Source: Streptomyces sp. NBC_01142 (GTDB lineage: Bacteria; Actinomycetota; Actinomycetes; Streptomycetales; Streptomycetaceae). Taken from it: a stretch of DNA of 64,000 bases. Positions 49,449 through 57,024 of the stretch are shown here, in pieces; positions within the stretch are counted from its first letter, which is position 1; every line of letters begins with the position of its first letter. The DNA is taken from contig NZ_JAPEOR010000002.1 in assembly GCF_026341125.1 (NCBI RefSeq), positions 806,001 through 870,000 of the forward strand. Reading direction: 5' to 3'. The notes below the pieces were generated by a model that saw only the letters and a list, made by a program, of their open reading frames with translations, was not told the DNA's origin and made no database searches. A program made the position numbers and the translations under genes.

Positions 49449-50293
49449 CCGACAAGACCATGACGCCCGACGAGGTGGTCGCCCGGCTGAGCAGCGGGAT
49501 GACGCTCGGGATCGGCGGCTGGGGCTCCCGCCGCAAACCGATGGCCCTGGTGCGAGCACTGCTCCGGTCCGGCATCACCGATCTCACCGTCGTCTCGTAC
49601 GGCGGCCCCGACGTCGGCCTCCTCGCCGCCGCCGGCCGGATCCGCAAGCTCGTCACGGCCTTCGTCACCCTCGACTCGATCCCCCTCGAACCGCACTTCC
49701 GTGCCGCCCGCCAGTGCGGCGACCTCGCACTCACCGAGATCGACGAGGCAATGTTCATGTGGGGCCTGCACGCGGCCGCCAACCGGCTGCCGTTCCTCCC
49801 CGTGCGCGCCGGCCTCGGCTCCGACGTCATGCGTGTCAACCCCGGGCTCCGTACGGTCACCTCACCGTACGAGGACGGCGAGGAGTTCGTCGCGATGCCC
49901 GCCCTGCGGATGGACGCGGCGCTGGTCCACCTCAACCGCGCGGACAGGCTCGGAAACGGCCAGTACCTCGGCCCCGACCCGTACTTCGACGACCTGTTCT
50001 GCGAGGCCGCCGACACCGCGTACATCTCCTGCGAGCAACTGGTGGAGACTGCCGAGCTCACCAAGGACGCGGCGCCGCAGACCCTGCTCGTCAGCCGGCA
50101 CGCGGTGACCGGAGTGGTCGAGGCACCCAACGGCGCGCACTTCACCTCGTGCGCCCCCGACTACGACCGCGACGAGACATTCCAGCGCCACTACGCGACC
50201 ACCCCCTGGCCGGAGTTCGCCGAACGCTTCCTGTCCGGCGACGAACACGCCTACCGGTCCGCCGTCGCGGCATGGCACAAGGAGCAGCAGTGA
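49445..50293 (+). CDS. ipdA: IpdA, alpha subunit of steroid ring C-cleaving CoA-transferase-like hydrolase
   Basis: This 282-aa type I CoA-transferase-fold subunit has GMTLGIGGWGSRRKPMALVRALLRSGITDLTVVSYGGPDVGLL, LPFLPVRAGLGSDVMRV, MPALRMDAALVHLNRADRLGN and DPYFDDLFCEAAD, all typical of IpdA. With IpdB it hydrolyses the last ring (ring C, COCHEA-CoA) in steroid breakdown rather than transferring CoA. GTG overlaps the echA20 stop, with GGAAGGAAG before it, and the gene overlaps ipdB by four bases. Confidence 0.92.
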   Translation: MTDKTMTPDEVVARLSSGMTLGIGGWGSRRKPMALVRALLRSGITDLTVVSYGGPDVGLLAAAGRIRKLVTAFVTLDSIPLEPHFRAARQCGDLALTEIDEAMFMWGLHAAANRLPFLPVRAGLGSDVMRVNPGLRTVTSPYEDGEEFVAMPALRMDAALVHLNRADRLGNGQYLGPDPYFDDLFCEAADTAYISCEQLVETAELTKDAAPQTLLVSRHAVTGVVEAPNGAHFTSCAPDYDRDETFQRHYATTPWPEFAERFLSGDEHAYRSAVAAWHKEQQ

Positions 50294-51030
50294 GCACCGT
50301 GACCGTGTCCCGTGCCGAGTACTGCGTCGTCGCCTGTGCCGAGGCCTGGCGCGACGCGGGCGAGATCCTCGCCAGCCCTATGGGCGCCATCCCGTCCATC
50401 GGCGCCCGGCTCGCCAAACGCACCTTCTCCCCCGATCTGCTGCTCACGGACGGCGAAGCGCTGCTTGTCGGCCCCGACGGGTCGGCGGAGGGCTGGCTGC
50501 CCTACCGCCGCCATCTCGCCATGGTGACCGGCGGCAGGCGCCACGTGATGATGGGCGCGAGCCAGATCGACCGCTTCGGCAACCAGAACATCTCCTGCAT
50601 CGGCGACTGGGAGCGGCCCGCACGCCAGCTTCTCGGTGTACGCGGCGCACCCGTCAACACCCTCAACAATCCGGTGAGTTACTGGGTGCCGAAACACTCC
50701 ACGAGGGTCTTCGTCGAACGCGTCGATATGGTGAGCGGCGTCGGATACGACAGCGCGGCCGCCGCCGGTCCGAGCGCGACCCGCTACCACCGCATCCCGC
50801 GGGTCGTCTCCGACCTCGGTGTCTTCGACTTCGCGACCCCCGACCGCTCGATGCGGCTCGCGTCCCTGCATCCGGGCGTCACGGTGGAGCGGGTCCGTGA
50901 GGCAACCGGGTTCGTCCTCATGACCGGCCAGGACATCCCGTACACCCGCGAGCCCGGCCCCGAGGAGCTGCGTCTCATCCGCGAGGTCATCGACCCGGGC
51001 GGGCTGCGCGATCGTGAGGTCAGGGCGTGA
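50290..51030 (+). CDS. ipdB: IpdB, beta subunit of steroid ring C-cleaving hydrolase
   Basis: This 246-aa partner of IpdA carries the beta-fold segments EILASPMGAIPSIGARLAKRTFSPDLLLTDGEA, MMGASQIDRFGNQNISCIGDW, HSTRVFVERVDMVSGVGY and a C-terminal VTVERVREATGF. IpdAB lacks the catalytic Glu of true CoA-transferases in the usual place, which fits hydrolase use; here the corresponding GASQID segment has no SENG-type Glu. It is translationally coupled on both sides (GTGA overlaps). Confidence 0.92.
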   Translation: MSTVTVSRAEYCVVACAEAWRDAGEILASPMGAIPSIGARLAKRTFSPDLLLTDGEALLVGPDGSAEGWLPYRRHLAMVTGGRRHVMMGASQIDRFGNQNISCIGDWERPARQLLGVRGAPVNTLNNPVSYWVPKHSTRVFVERVDMVSGVGYDSAAAAGPSATRYHRIPRVVSDLGVFDFATPDRSMRLASLHPGVTVERVREATGFVLMTGQDIPYTREPGPEELRLIREVIDPGGLRDREVRA

Positions 51031-52100
51031 TGGAGACGGCCCTCACCCGGCTGACCGGCGTACGGCACCCCCTCGTACAGACCGGCATGGGGTGGGTGGC
51101 CGGGCCGCGGCTGGTCTCCGCCTCCGCCAACGCGGGCGCGCTCGGCATCCTCGCCTCCGCAACGATGACCACCGAACAGCTGCGGCAGTCCGTCCGCGAG
51201 GTGAAGTCCCGTACGGAGGCGCCCTTCGGGGTCAATCTCCGCGCCGACGCGGGCGATGCCCGCGACCGGGTCCGGATCATCATCGACGAAGAAGTGAAGG
51301 TCGCCTCCTTCGCCCTGGCGCCCTCCCGTGGACTGATCGCCGAGCTCAAGGACGCGGGCGTGGTCGTCATCCCCTCCATCGGGGCCCGTCGGCATGCGGA
51401 GAAGGTCGCGGCCTGGGGCGCGGACGCGGTGATCGTGCAGGGCGGCGAGGGCGGCGGCCACACCGGCGACGTGGCAACGACCGTGCTGCTTCCGCAGGTT
51501 GTCGATGCGGTGGACATCCCGGTGATCGCGGCGGGCGGCTTCCACGACGGGCGCGGCCTGGTCGCGGCGCTCGCCTACGGGGCGGCGGGCATCGCCATGG
51601 GCACGCGTTTCCTGCTCACCTCGGACTCGACCGTCCCGGACGCGGTGAAGGCCGTGTACCTCGCCGCGACCGTCAAGGACATCACCGTCACCACCGCCGT
51701 CGACGGGCTGCCGCACCGGATGCTCCGTACGGAACTCGTCGACTCCCTCGAACGGGCGGGCCGTACGAGGGCGCTGGCACAGGCCGTCCGCCGTGCCGCC
51801 GGCTTCAGGAGGATCTCGGGCCTGTCCTGGTCACAGATGATCCGCGACGGACTGGCCATGAAGCACGACAAGGACCTGACCTGGAGCCAGGTCCTGCTCG
51901 CGGCCAACACCCCCATGCTGCTGAAGGCATCCATGGTCGAGGGCCGCACCGACCTCGGCGTGATGGCTTCCGGGCAGGTCGCGGGGCTGATCGAGGATCT
52001 GCCGAGCTGCGAGGAGCTTGTCGCGCGCGTGATGTCCGAGGCGACGCGGGCACTCGACGCGCTGCCGCGGTTCTCTCCCCCGCCCCGCCCCTTCCCGTAG
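51027..52100 (+). CDS. ipdC: IpdC-type flavin oxidoreductase (nitronate monooxygenase fold)
   Basis: This 357-aa FMN-binding TIM-barrel protein has HPLVQTGMGWVAGPRLVSASANAGALGILASATM, the FMN loops GADAVIVQGGEGGGHTGDVATTVLLPQVVDAV and PVIAAGGFHDGRGLVAALAYGAAGIAMGTRFLLTSDS. In mycobacteria IpdC acts on the HIP-CoA skeleton before EchA20. It is the last gene of the plus-strand operon and is coupled to ipdB. A strong terminator follows. A ferredoxin gene that follows ipdC in mycobacteria, as I recall, is absent here. Confidence 0.88.
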   Translation: MMETALTRLTGVRHPLVQTGMGWVAGPRLVSASANAGALGILASATMTTEQLRQSVREVKSRTEAPFGVNLRADAGDARDRVRIIIDEEVKVASFALAPSRGLIAELKDAGVVVIPSIGARRHAEKVAAWGADAVIVQGGEGGGHTGDVATTVLLPQVVDAVDIPVIAAGGFHDGRGLVAALAYGAAGIAMGTRFLLTSDSTVPDAVKAVYLAATVKDITVTTAVDGLPHRMLRTELVDSLERAGRTRALAQAVRRAAGFRRISGLSWSQMIRDGLAMKHDKDLTWSQVLLAANTPMLLKASMVEGRTDLGVMASGQVAGLIEDLPSCEELVARVMSEATRALDALPRFSPPPRPFP

Positions 52101-52127
52101 CCGGGAGGTGCACCCCTCCCCGTACGT

Positions 52128-52176
52128 CCTCGATCGCCGGACGGGCTGACGTTGTCAGCCCCGCCGGCGATCGAGG
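52128..52176. terminator. two-tier hairpin terminator / gene-end repeat between ipdC and helicase
   Basis: An outer 13-bp stem (52128-52140 with 52164-52176, CCTCGATCGCCGG) encloses an inner 7-bp stem (GGCTGAC/GTCAGCC). A GGGGCGGAGCCCC palindrome follows (about 52199-52211). Its words and order resemble the element at 36002-36080. It lies between two converging genes. Confidence 0.85.
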
Positions 52177-52226
52177 CCGCGATCGAGGCGCGGGGTTCGG
52201 GGCGGAGCCCCGACAGGGCCGCCGGT

Positions 52227-53783
52227 CTACGCCGCGGTTCGGCGCCCGCCCTGCGCACCGCGCCCAGGACGCCCGCCCTGCCGGGCCTGGCCGCCGCCCT
52301 GGCCGCCGCCCTGGCCACCGCGCCGGCCACGACCGCCGCCGCCACCGCCGCCCTGCGCGCCACGGCCACCGCCCTGTCCCTGGCCCGGGACCTGGGCACG
52401 GCGCCGCTGCGGCCGCTGCTGCGGCACGACGGGCTGCGGCACCTCGACGGTGACAGCGACACCGGAGGGCTCACGCGCACCGGTGATGCGGGCCAGCTCT
52501 TCGTCGCTGGACTTGACCCTGGCCGTGCGCGGGCTGATGCCCGCGTCCACCATCAGCCGGGTCATCTCGCGCCGCTGCTCGGGGAGCACCAGCGTCACGA
52601 CACTGCCGGACTCGCCCGCCCTGGCGGTGCGTCCGCCGCGGTGCAGGTAGTCCTTGTGGTCGACGGGCGGATCGACGTTGACGACCAGGTCGAGATCGTC
52701 GACATGGATGCCGCGGGCCGCCACATTGGTCGCCACCAGAGCGGTGACCTGCCCGTTCTTGAACTGGTCGAGCGTGCGGTTGCGCTGCGGCTGCGAGCGG
52801 CCGCCGTGGAGCGCAGCCGCACGTACGCCGCTGGACAGCAGCCGCTTGGCGAAGCGGTCCGCCGCACGCTTGGTGTCCACGAAGAGGATCACCCGGCCGT
52901 CGCGGGCCGCGATGCGGGTGGCCACGGCCTTCTTGTCGGTCTCGTCCGCGACGTGCAGCACATGGTGCTCCATCGTGGTCACCGCGCCTGCGGACGGGTC
53001 GACGGAGTGCACGACGGGGTCGGTCAGGAACATCCGTACGAGACGGTCGATGTTCTTGTCCAGGGTCGCGGAGAACAGCATCCGCTGACCGTCCGGCTCG
53101 ACCTGCTTGAGCAGCGCCGTGACCTGCGGCATAAAGCCCATGTCGGCCATCTGGTCGGCCTCGTCCAGCACGGTGATCGCCACCTGGTCGAGCGCGCAGT
53201 CGCCGCGCTCGATCAGGTCCTTGAGGCGGCCGGGCGTGGCCACGACCACCTCGGCGCCGCGCCGCAGCGTGCCCGCCTGCTTGGAGATCGACAGTCCGCC
53301 GACGACCGTGGCCAGGCGAAGCTGCACCGAGGTGGCGTACGGCGAGAGGGCGTCGGTGACCTGCTGCGCCAGCTCACGCGTCGGTACGAGGACGAGCGCG
53401 AGCGGCGCCCGCGGCTCGGCACGCCGGCCCGCGGTGCGGGCGAGCAGTGCGAGACCGAAGGCGAGCGTCTTGCCCGAGCCGGTGCGCCCGCGGCCGAGGA
53501 TGTCGCGGCCGGCGAGGGAGTTCGGCAGGGTGGCGCCCTGGATCGGGAAGGGCTCGGTCACGCCCTGGGCCGCGAGGGTCTTCAGCAGGGCGGCCGGCAT
53601 GTCCAGCTCGTCGAACGCCTCGACGGCAGGCAGCGCGGGAGTAATGGATTCCGGCAGCGTGAATTCCTGCGGGGGCGCCACCTTGCGGGCGGGAGCCTTG
53701 CCGGAACCCTTCACAGGGCCCTTGGCGCGGGAATTGACCGGGCGCTGTCGGGTCGGGCGGGCCGGGCGTTCGGAGCGAGTCAT
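52227..53783 (-). CDS. DEAD-box RNA helicase with Gly-rich tail
   Basis: This 518-aa ATP-dependent RNA helicase shows Q motif FPIQGATLPNSLAGRD, motif I GRGRTGSGKT, Ia PTRELAQQ, Ib TPGRLKDL, II DEAD, III SAT and VI HRGGRTARAG. A basic N-terminal extension and a 70-residue Gly/Gln/Arg-rich C-terminal tail should bind RNA. It follows a cold-shock gene on the same strand, a pairing often seen in Streptomyces, which points to remodelling of cold-stabilised RNA. The ATG at 53783 has AGGAGG 11 bases before. It interrupts the steroid cluster. Confidence 0.93.
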   Translation of the reverse strand: MTRSERPARPTRQRPVNSRAKGPVKGSGKAPARKVAPPQEFTLPESITPALPAVEAFDELDMPAALLKTLAAQGVTEPFPIQGATLPNSLAGRDILGRGRTGSGKTLAFGLALLARTAGRRAEPRAPLALVLVPTRELAQQVTDALSPYATSVQLRLATVVGGLSISKQAGTLRRGAEVVVATPGRLKDLIERGDCALDQVAITVLDEADQMADMGFMPQVTALLKQVEPDGQRMLFSATLDKNIDRLVRMFLTDPVVHSVDPSAGAVTTMEHHVLHVADETDKKAVATRIAARDGRVILFVDTKRAADRFAKRLLSSGVRAAALHGGRSQPQRNRTLDQFKNGQVTALVATNVAARGIHVDDLDLVVNVDPPVDHKDYLHRGGRTARAGESGSVVTLVLPEQRREMTRLMVDAGISPRTARVKSSDEELARITGAREPSGVAVTVEVPQPVVPQQRPQRRRAQVPGQGQGGGRGAQGGGGGGGRGRRGGQGGGQGGGQARQGGRPGRGAQGGRRTAA

Positions 53784-53825
53784 GCGGATATTGCCCTCCT
53801 GGGCATGTGAGACAGCACAAGCCGA

Positions 53826-53850
53826 GGCCCGCACCTTGACGGTGCGGGCC
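53826..53850 (-). terminator. hairpin between the cold-shock and helicase genes
   Basis: GGCCCGCACC (53826-53835) pairs with GGTGCGGGCC (53841-53850) around a 5-nt loop, 26 bp past the cold-shock stop. No T run follows on the minus strand, so partial termination is likely, giving more cold-shock than helicase mRNA. Confidence 0.7.
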
Positions 53851-53876
53851 CCGGCTGCGAGGTTCGCGTCCAGCAA

Positions 53877-54080
53877 TTAGGCCGGGACGATGTTCTCCGC
53901 CTGCGGGCCCTTCTGGCCCTGCGTGACGTCGAAGGAAACCTTCTGGCCCTCCTGGAGCTCACGGAAGCCCTGGGTGGCGATGTTCGAGTAGTGGGCGAAG
54001 ACGTCGGCGCCGCCGCCGTCCTGCTCAATGAAGCCGAAGCCCTTTTCCGAGTTGAACCACTTCACGGTTCCAGTAGCCAT
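53877..54080 (-). CDS. cold-shock protein (CspA family)
   Basis: This 67-aa single OB-fold RNA chaperone has both RNA-binding motifs, KGFGFI and VFAHY, in the canonical [20 protein letters not shown] context. AGGAG stands six bases before ATG. Its 5' leader (54081 to about 54240) is AT-richer and contains GGAAATACAC/GTGCATTTCC (54111-54132). Such structures are usual in cold-shock leaders and may be temperature-sensitive. Confidence 0.96.
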   Translation of the reverse strand: MATGTVKWFNSEKGFGFIEQDGGGADVFAHYSNIATQGFRELQEGQKVSFDVTQGQKGPQAENIVPA

Positions 54081-54178
54081 GTCATTCTCCTAAAACAGGG
54101 GCAAGCCGGAAATACACACTTCGTGCATTTCCCGTCGCTGCATTGAGCCCCATCCGGAGAATCCGGCAAACAAAATAT

Positions 54179-54207
54179 GCGCCTGAGGAAGCATTCCCGT
54201 CAGGCGC
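54179..54207 (-). terminator. hairpin with T-rich tail upstream of the cold-shock gene
   Basis: GCGCCTGA (54179-54186) pairs with TCAGGCGC (54200-54207). Read on the minus strand it is followed by ATATTTTGTTT. It is either the terminator of the fadA6 operon, which ends at 54300, or a conditional terminator within the cold-shock leader. Its position 100 bp before the cold-shock start permits both. Confidence 0.6.
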
Positions 54208-54299
54208 ACACAGAGTTCATGGGTACCAAAACTGCAACGCCCTCACCGTAGCATGCCCCGGCCCGGAAGGCCCGTGTCGCCCGAGCGAGTGGTCGCAGG

Positions 54300-55457
54300 T
54301 CACAGCCGCTCGATGATCGTGACGTTGGCCTGTCCGCCGCCCTCGCACATTGTCTGCAGACCGAACCGGCCCCCTGTGCGCTCCAGTTCATGGAGCAGCG
54401 TCGTCATCAGCTTCACCCCCGTGGCGCCCAGCGGATGACCCAGCGCGATGGCGCCGCCGTTGACGTTGACCCTGTCGGGGTCCGCGCCGGTCTCCTTCAG
54501 CCAGGCGAGCACCACGGGCGCGAACGCCTCGTTGATCTCGACCAGGTCGATGTCGGCGATGGTCATGCCCGTCTTCTTCAGCGCGTACGCCGTCGCGGGG
54601 ATCGGGGCCGACAGCATCCGGATCGGATCCTCGCCCCGCACCGACAGGTGGTGGACACGGGCCCGCGGGGTGAGCCCGTGCTCGGCGACGGCCCGCTCAC
54701 TCGCGATCAGCATCGCCGCCGCGCCGTCCGAGACCTGGGAGGAGCAGGCAGCGGTGATGGTGCCGCCCTCCAGAACCGGCTTCAGGCCCGCCATCTTCTC
54801 CAGGGTGGTGTCGCGGCGCGGGCCCTCGTCCACGCTCACCTCGCCGTACGCCACCAGTTCCCGGTCGAAGCGGCCCTCGTCGATCGCGCGGACCGCCCGA
54901 CGGTGGGAGGTGAGCGCGAACTCCTCCATGTCGCGCCGCGAGATCCCCCACTTCTCGGCGATCAGCTGCGCGCCGTGGAACTGGTTGACCGGCTGGTCGC
55001 CGTACCGGGCGCGCCAGCCCTCGCTGCCTGCGAACGGGCCCTCGGTCAGTCCCAGGGGCTCGGCGGCCTGCCGGGACGCGAAGGCGATCGGGATCTGCGT
55101 CATGTTCTGGGTGCCGCCCGCGACCACCAGGTCCTGGGTGCCGGACAGCACGCCCTGCGCCGCGAAGTGCACCGCCTGCTGCGAGGACCCGCACTGCCGG
55201 TCGATCGTCACGCCCGGCACCTCCTCGGGCAGCCCGGCGGCCAGCCACGCCGTGCGGGCGATGTCGCCGGCCTGCGGGCCCACGGTGTCCAGGCAGCCGA
55301 AGACGACGTCCTCGACGGCGGACGGGTCGACTCCGGAGCGCGCGACCAGGGCCATGAGGACATGCGCGCCCAGGTCGGCCGGATGGACGCCCGCCAGGCC
55401 TCCCTTGCGCCTGCCCACCGGGGTGCGTACCGCTTCGACTATGTAGGCCTCGGCCAT
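54300..55457 (-). CDS. fadA6: FadA6-type thiolase of steroid catabolism
   Basis: This 385-aa thiolase cleaves a beta-ketoacyl-CoA with CoA. The nucleophile Cys is in VTIDRQCGSSQQAVHFAAQG, the active-site His in NVNGGAIALGHPLGATG and the second Cys in LQTMCEGGGQANVTIIERL. The segments MAEAYIVEAVRTPVGRRKGGLAG, EMQ-free YGDQPVNQFHGAQLIAEKWGISRRDMEEF and the C-terminus match mycobacterial FadA6 as I remember it; FadA6 acts after the rings are opened. It is 17 bp after kstR2 on the same strand, with GAGGAG before ATG. Confidence 0.9.
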   Translation of the reverse strand: MAEAYIVEAVRTPVGRRKGGLAGVHPADLGAHVLMALVARSGVDPSAVEDVVFGCLDTVGPQAGDIARTAWLAAGLPEEVPGVTIDRQCGSSQQAVHFAAQGVLSGTQDLVVAGGTQNMTQIPIAFASRQAAEPLGLTEGPFAGSEGWRARYGDQPVNQFHGAQLIAEKWGISRRDMEEFALTSHRRAVRAIDEGRFDRELVAYGEVSVDEGPRRDTTLEKMAGLKPVLEGGTITAACSSQVSDGAAAMLIASERAVAEHGLTPRARVHHLSVRGEDPIRMLSAPIPATAYALKKTGMTIADIDLVEINEAFAPVVLAWLKETGADPDRVNVNGGAIALGHPLGATGVKLMTTLLHELERTGGRFGLQTMCEGGGQANVTIIERL

Positions 55458-55474
55458 GACAGCTCCTCGTTCGG

Positions 55475-56176
55475 TCATCTGCGTACGGCGATTCCGTCCA
55501 GCACCATCGACAGGTACTGCCGGGCGATCTCCTCGGGGCTGTGCTGTCCGCCCGGCCGGTACCAGGACGCCGCGACCCACACCGTGTCGCGCACAAAGCG
55601 GTACGTGAGCCGGATGTCCAGGTCCGCACGGAAGACCTGGTCGGCGACCCCGCGCTCCAGCGTCCCCAGCCACGCCTTCTCGAACTTCTGCTGCGATTCG
55701 GTGAGGTAGTGGAAGCGGGGCTGTGCGGCCAGGTGCCGGGACTCCTTCTGGTAGATCGCGACGGCGGCGCGGTGCCGGTCGATCTCCCGGAAGGACTCGG
55801 TGACCAGTGCCTCGATGGTCTCCCTGGGGCCGAGTCCGGCGGCGAGCACGGTGTCGTACCCCTGCCAGAGCTCGTCCAAAAAGGTGGAGAGGATCTCGTC
55901 GACCATCGACTCCTTGGAATCGAAGTGGTAGTAGAGGCTGCCCGCGAGCATCCCCGCCCGGTCCGCGATCTTGCGGACGGTGGTGGCGTTGTATCCCTGG
56001 GCGGCGAACACCTCGGCGGCGGTGTCGAGGAGCTCCTGGCGCCGCTCGGGCGGGGTGGCGGTCACCTGACTCTTCTTCTTGCCACCGCTCGGCTTCTTGC
56101 CACTGCTCGGCTTGGTGCCGCTGGTCGGCTTGGTGCTGTCGGGCCTGCTGTTGTCCGTCTTGCTGTTGTTCGGCAC
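55475..56176 (-). CDS. kstR2: KstR2-like TetR regulator with low-complexity N-terminal extension
   Basis: Residues 45-233 of this 233-aa repressor resemble mycobacterial KstR2: RRQELLDTAAEVFAAQGYNATTVRKIADRAGMLAGSLYYHFDSKESMVDEIL for DNA binding, then HRAAVAIYQKESRHLAAQPRFHYL and YRFVRDTVWVAASWYRPGGQHSPEEIARQYLSMVLDGI for ligand binding. KstR2 releases DNA on binding HIP-CoA. The first 40 residues are a Ser/Lys/Pro/Gly repeat (SGTKPSSGKKPSGGKKK) absent from the mycobacterial protein; a GTG start at 56176 without a good ribosome binding site makes part of it doubtful. Two matching operators lie in the cluster. Confidence 0.88.
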   Translation of the reverse strand: MPNNSKTDNSRPDSTKPTSGTKPSSGKKPSGGKKKSQVTATPPERRQELLDTAAEVFAAQGYNATTVRKIADRAGMLAGSLYYHFDSKESMVDEILSTFLDELWQGYDTVLAAGLGPRETIEALVTESFREIDRHRAAVAIYQKESRHLAAQPRFHYLTESQQKFEKAWLGTLERGVADQVFRADLDIRLTYRFVRDTVWVAASWYRPGGQHSPEEIARQYLSMVLDGIAVRR

Positions 56177-56191
56177 GTGTCCATTCTCGTC

Positions 56192-56980
56192 CTACGCATG
56201 CTGACTGCTGATGGAGACGACCTCACCGGTGAGGTACGAGGAGTAACCGCTGGCCAGGAAGACGATGGTGTTGGCGATCTCCCACGGCTCGGCGTGCCGG
56301 CCGAACGCCTCCTTGGCGGTCAGCTCCTGAAGCAGTTCGGCCGAGGTGACCTTCACCAGATGCGGGTGCATGGCCAGGCTGGGGGCGACGGCGTTGACGC
56401 GCACGCCGTACTCCGCGGCCTCGATCGCCGCGCACCGGGTGAGCGCCATGACGCCGGCCTTCGCTGCGGCGTAGTGGGCCTGACCGGCCTGGGCGCGCCA
56501 GCCGACGACGGAGGAGTTGTTGACGATCACTCCGCCGCGGCCGGCCGCCCGATACGAGCGCAGGGCGGCCCGGGTGCAGCGGAACGTGCCGTTCAGGGTG
56601 ACGTCGAGGACCTTTCCCCACTGCTCGTCGCTCATGTCGACGAGAGCCGCCGTGCCGCCGAGCCCCGCGTTGTTGACGACGATGTCGAGGCCGCCGTGCT
56701 CCCGTTCCGCCTTCTCGAACAGGGCCAGGACCTGTGCCTCGTCGGTGACGTCGCAGGGCAGTGAGGCGACGGCCCCGTCCCCGAACTCCGCGGCGAGCGC
56801 CTTCTGCGTCTCCTTCAGACGGCGGGCGTGCGCGTCGCTGATGACGATGTGCGCGCCCTCCTCCAGGAACTTGCGGGCGGTCGCGCCGCCGATTCCGGCT
56901 CCTGCCGCGGCGGTGATGACGGCCGTGCGGCCCTTCAGGAGGCCGTGCCCCGGGACGTACTGCGCCTTGTTGTTCCTCAC
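56192..56980 (-). CDS. ipdF: IpdF-like short-chain dehydrogenase
   Basis: This 262-aa SDR has the glycine motif AVITAAAGAGIGGATARKFLEEG, NNAG in LDIVVNNAGLGG, Ser/Tyr/Lys in NNSSVVGWRAQAGQAHYAAAKAG and NAVAPSLAMHPHLVKV. It sits in the position of ipdF, which oxidises a hydroxyl in HIP-CoA breakdown. It begins an ipdF-kstR2-fadA6 operon with 15-17-bp gaps. A GTG at 56980 is only 13 bp from the operator; GTG 56956 has a better ribosome binding site (AAGG, eight bases) and may be the real start. Confidence 0.85.
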   Translation of the reverse strand: MRNNKAQYVPGHGLLKGRTAVITAAAGAGIGGATARKFLEEGAHIVISDAHARRLKETQKALAAEFGDGAVASLPCDVTDEAQVLALFEKAEREHGGLDIVVNNAGLGGTAALVDMSDEQWGKVLDVTLNGTFRCTRAALRSYRAAGRGGVIVNNSSVVGWRAQAGQAHYAAAKAGVMALTRCAAIEAAEYGVRVNAVAPSLAMHPHLVKVTSAELLQELTAKEAFGRHAEPWEIANTIVFLASGYSSYLTGEVVSISSQHA

Positions 56981-56993
56981 GGCAGCACGTTAA

Positions 56994-57013
56994 CCTACCA
57001 AACACTTGTTAGG
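56994..57013. promoter_or_regulatory. second KstR2-like operator, between ipdF and the fadE30-like gene
   Basis: CCTACCAAACACTTGTTAGG is a palindrome with CCTA/TAGG ends. It matches 9 of 10 fixed positions of the KstR2 motif as I recall it and is nearly the reverse complement of the site at 48661-48679. Only 44 bp separate the two divergent start codons, so it must overlap both promoters and touches the fadE ribosome binding site. Confidence 0.82.
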
Positions 57014-57024
57014 GAAGGATGAGC

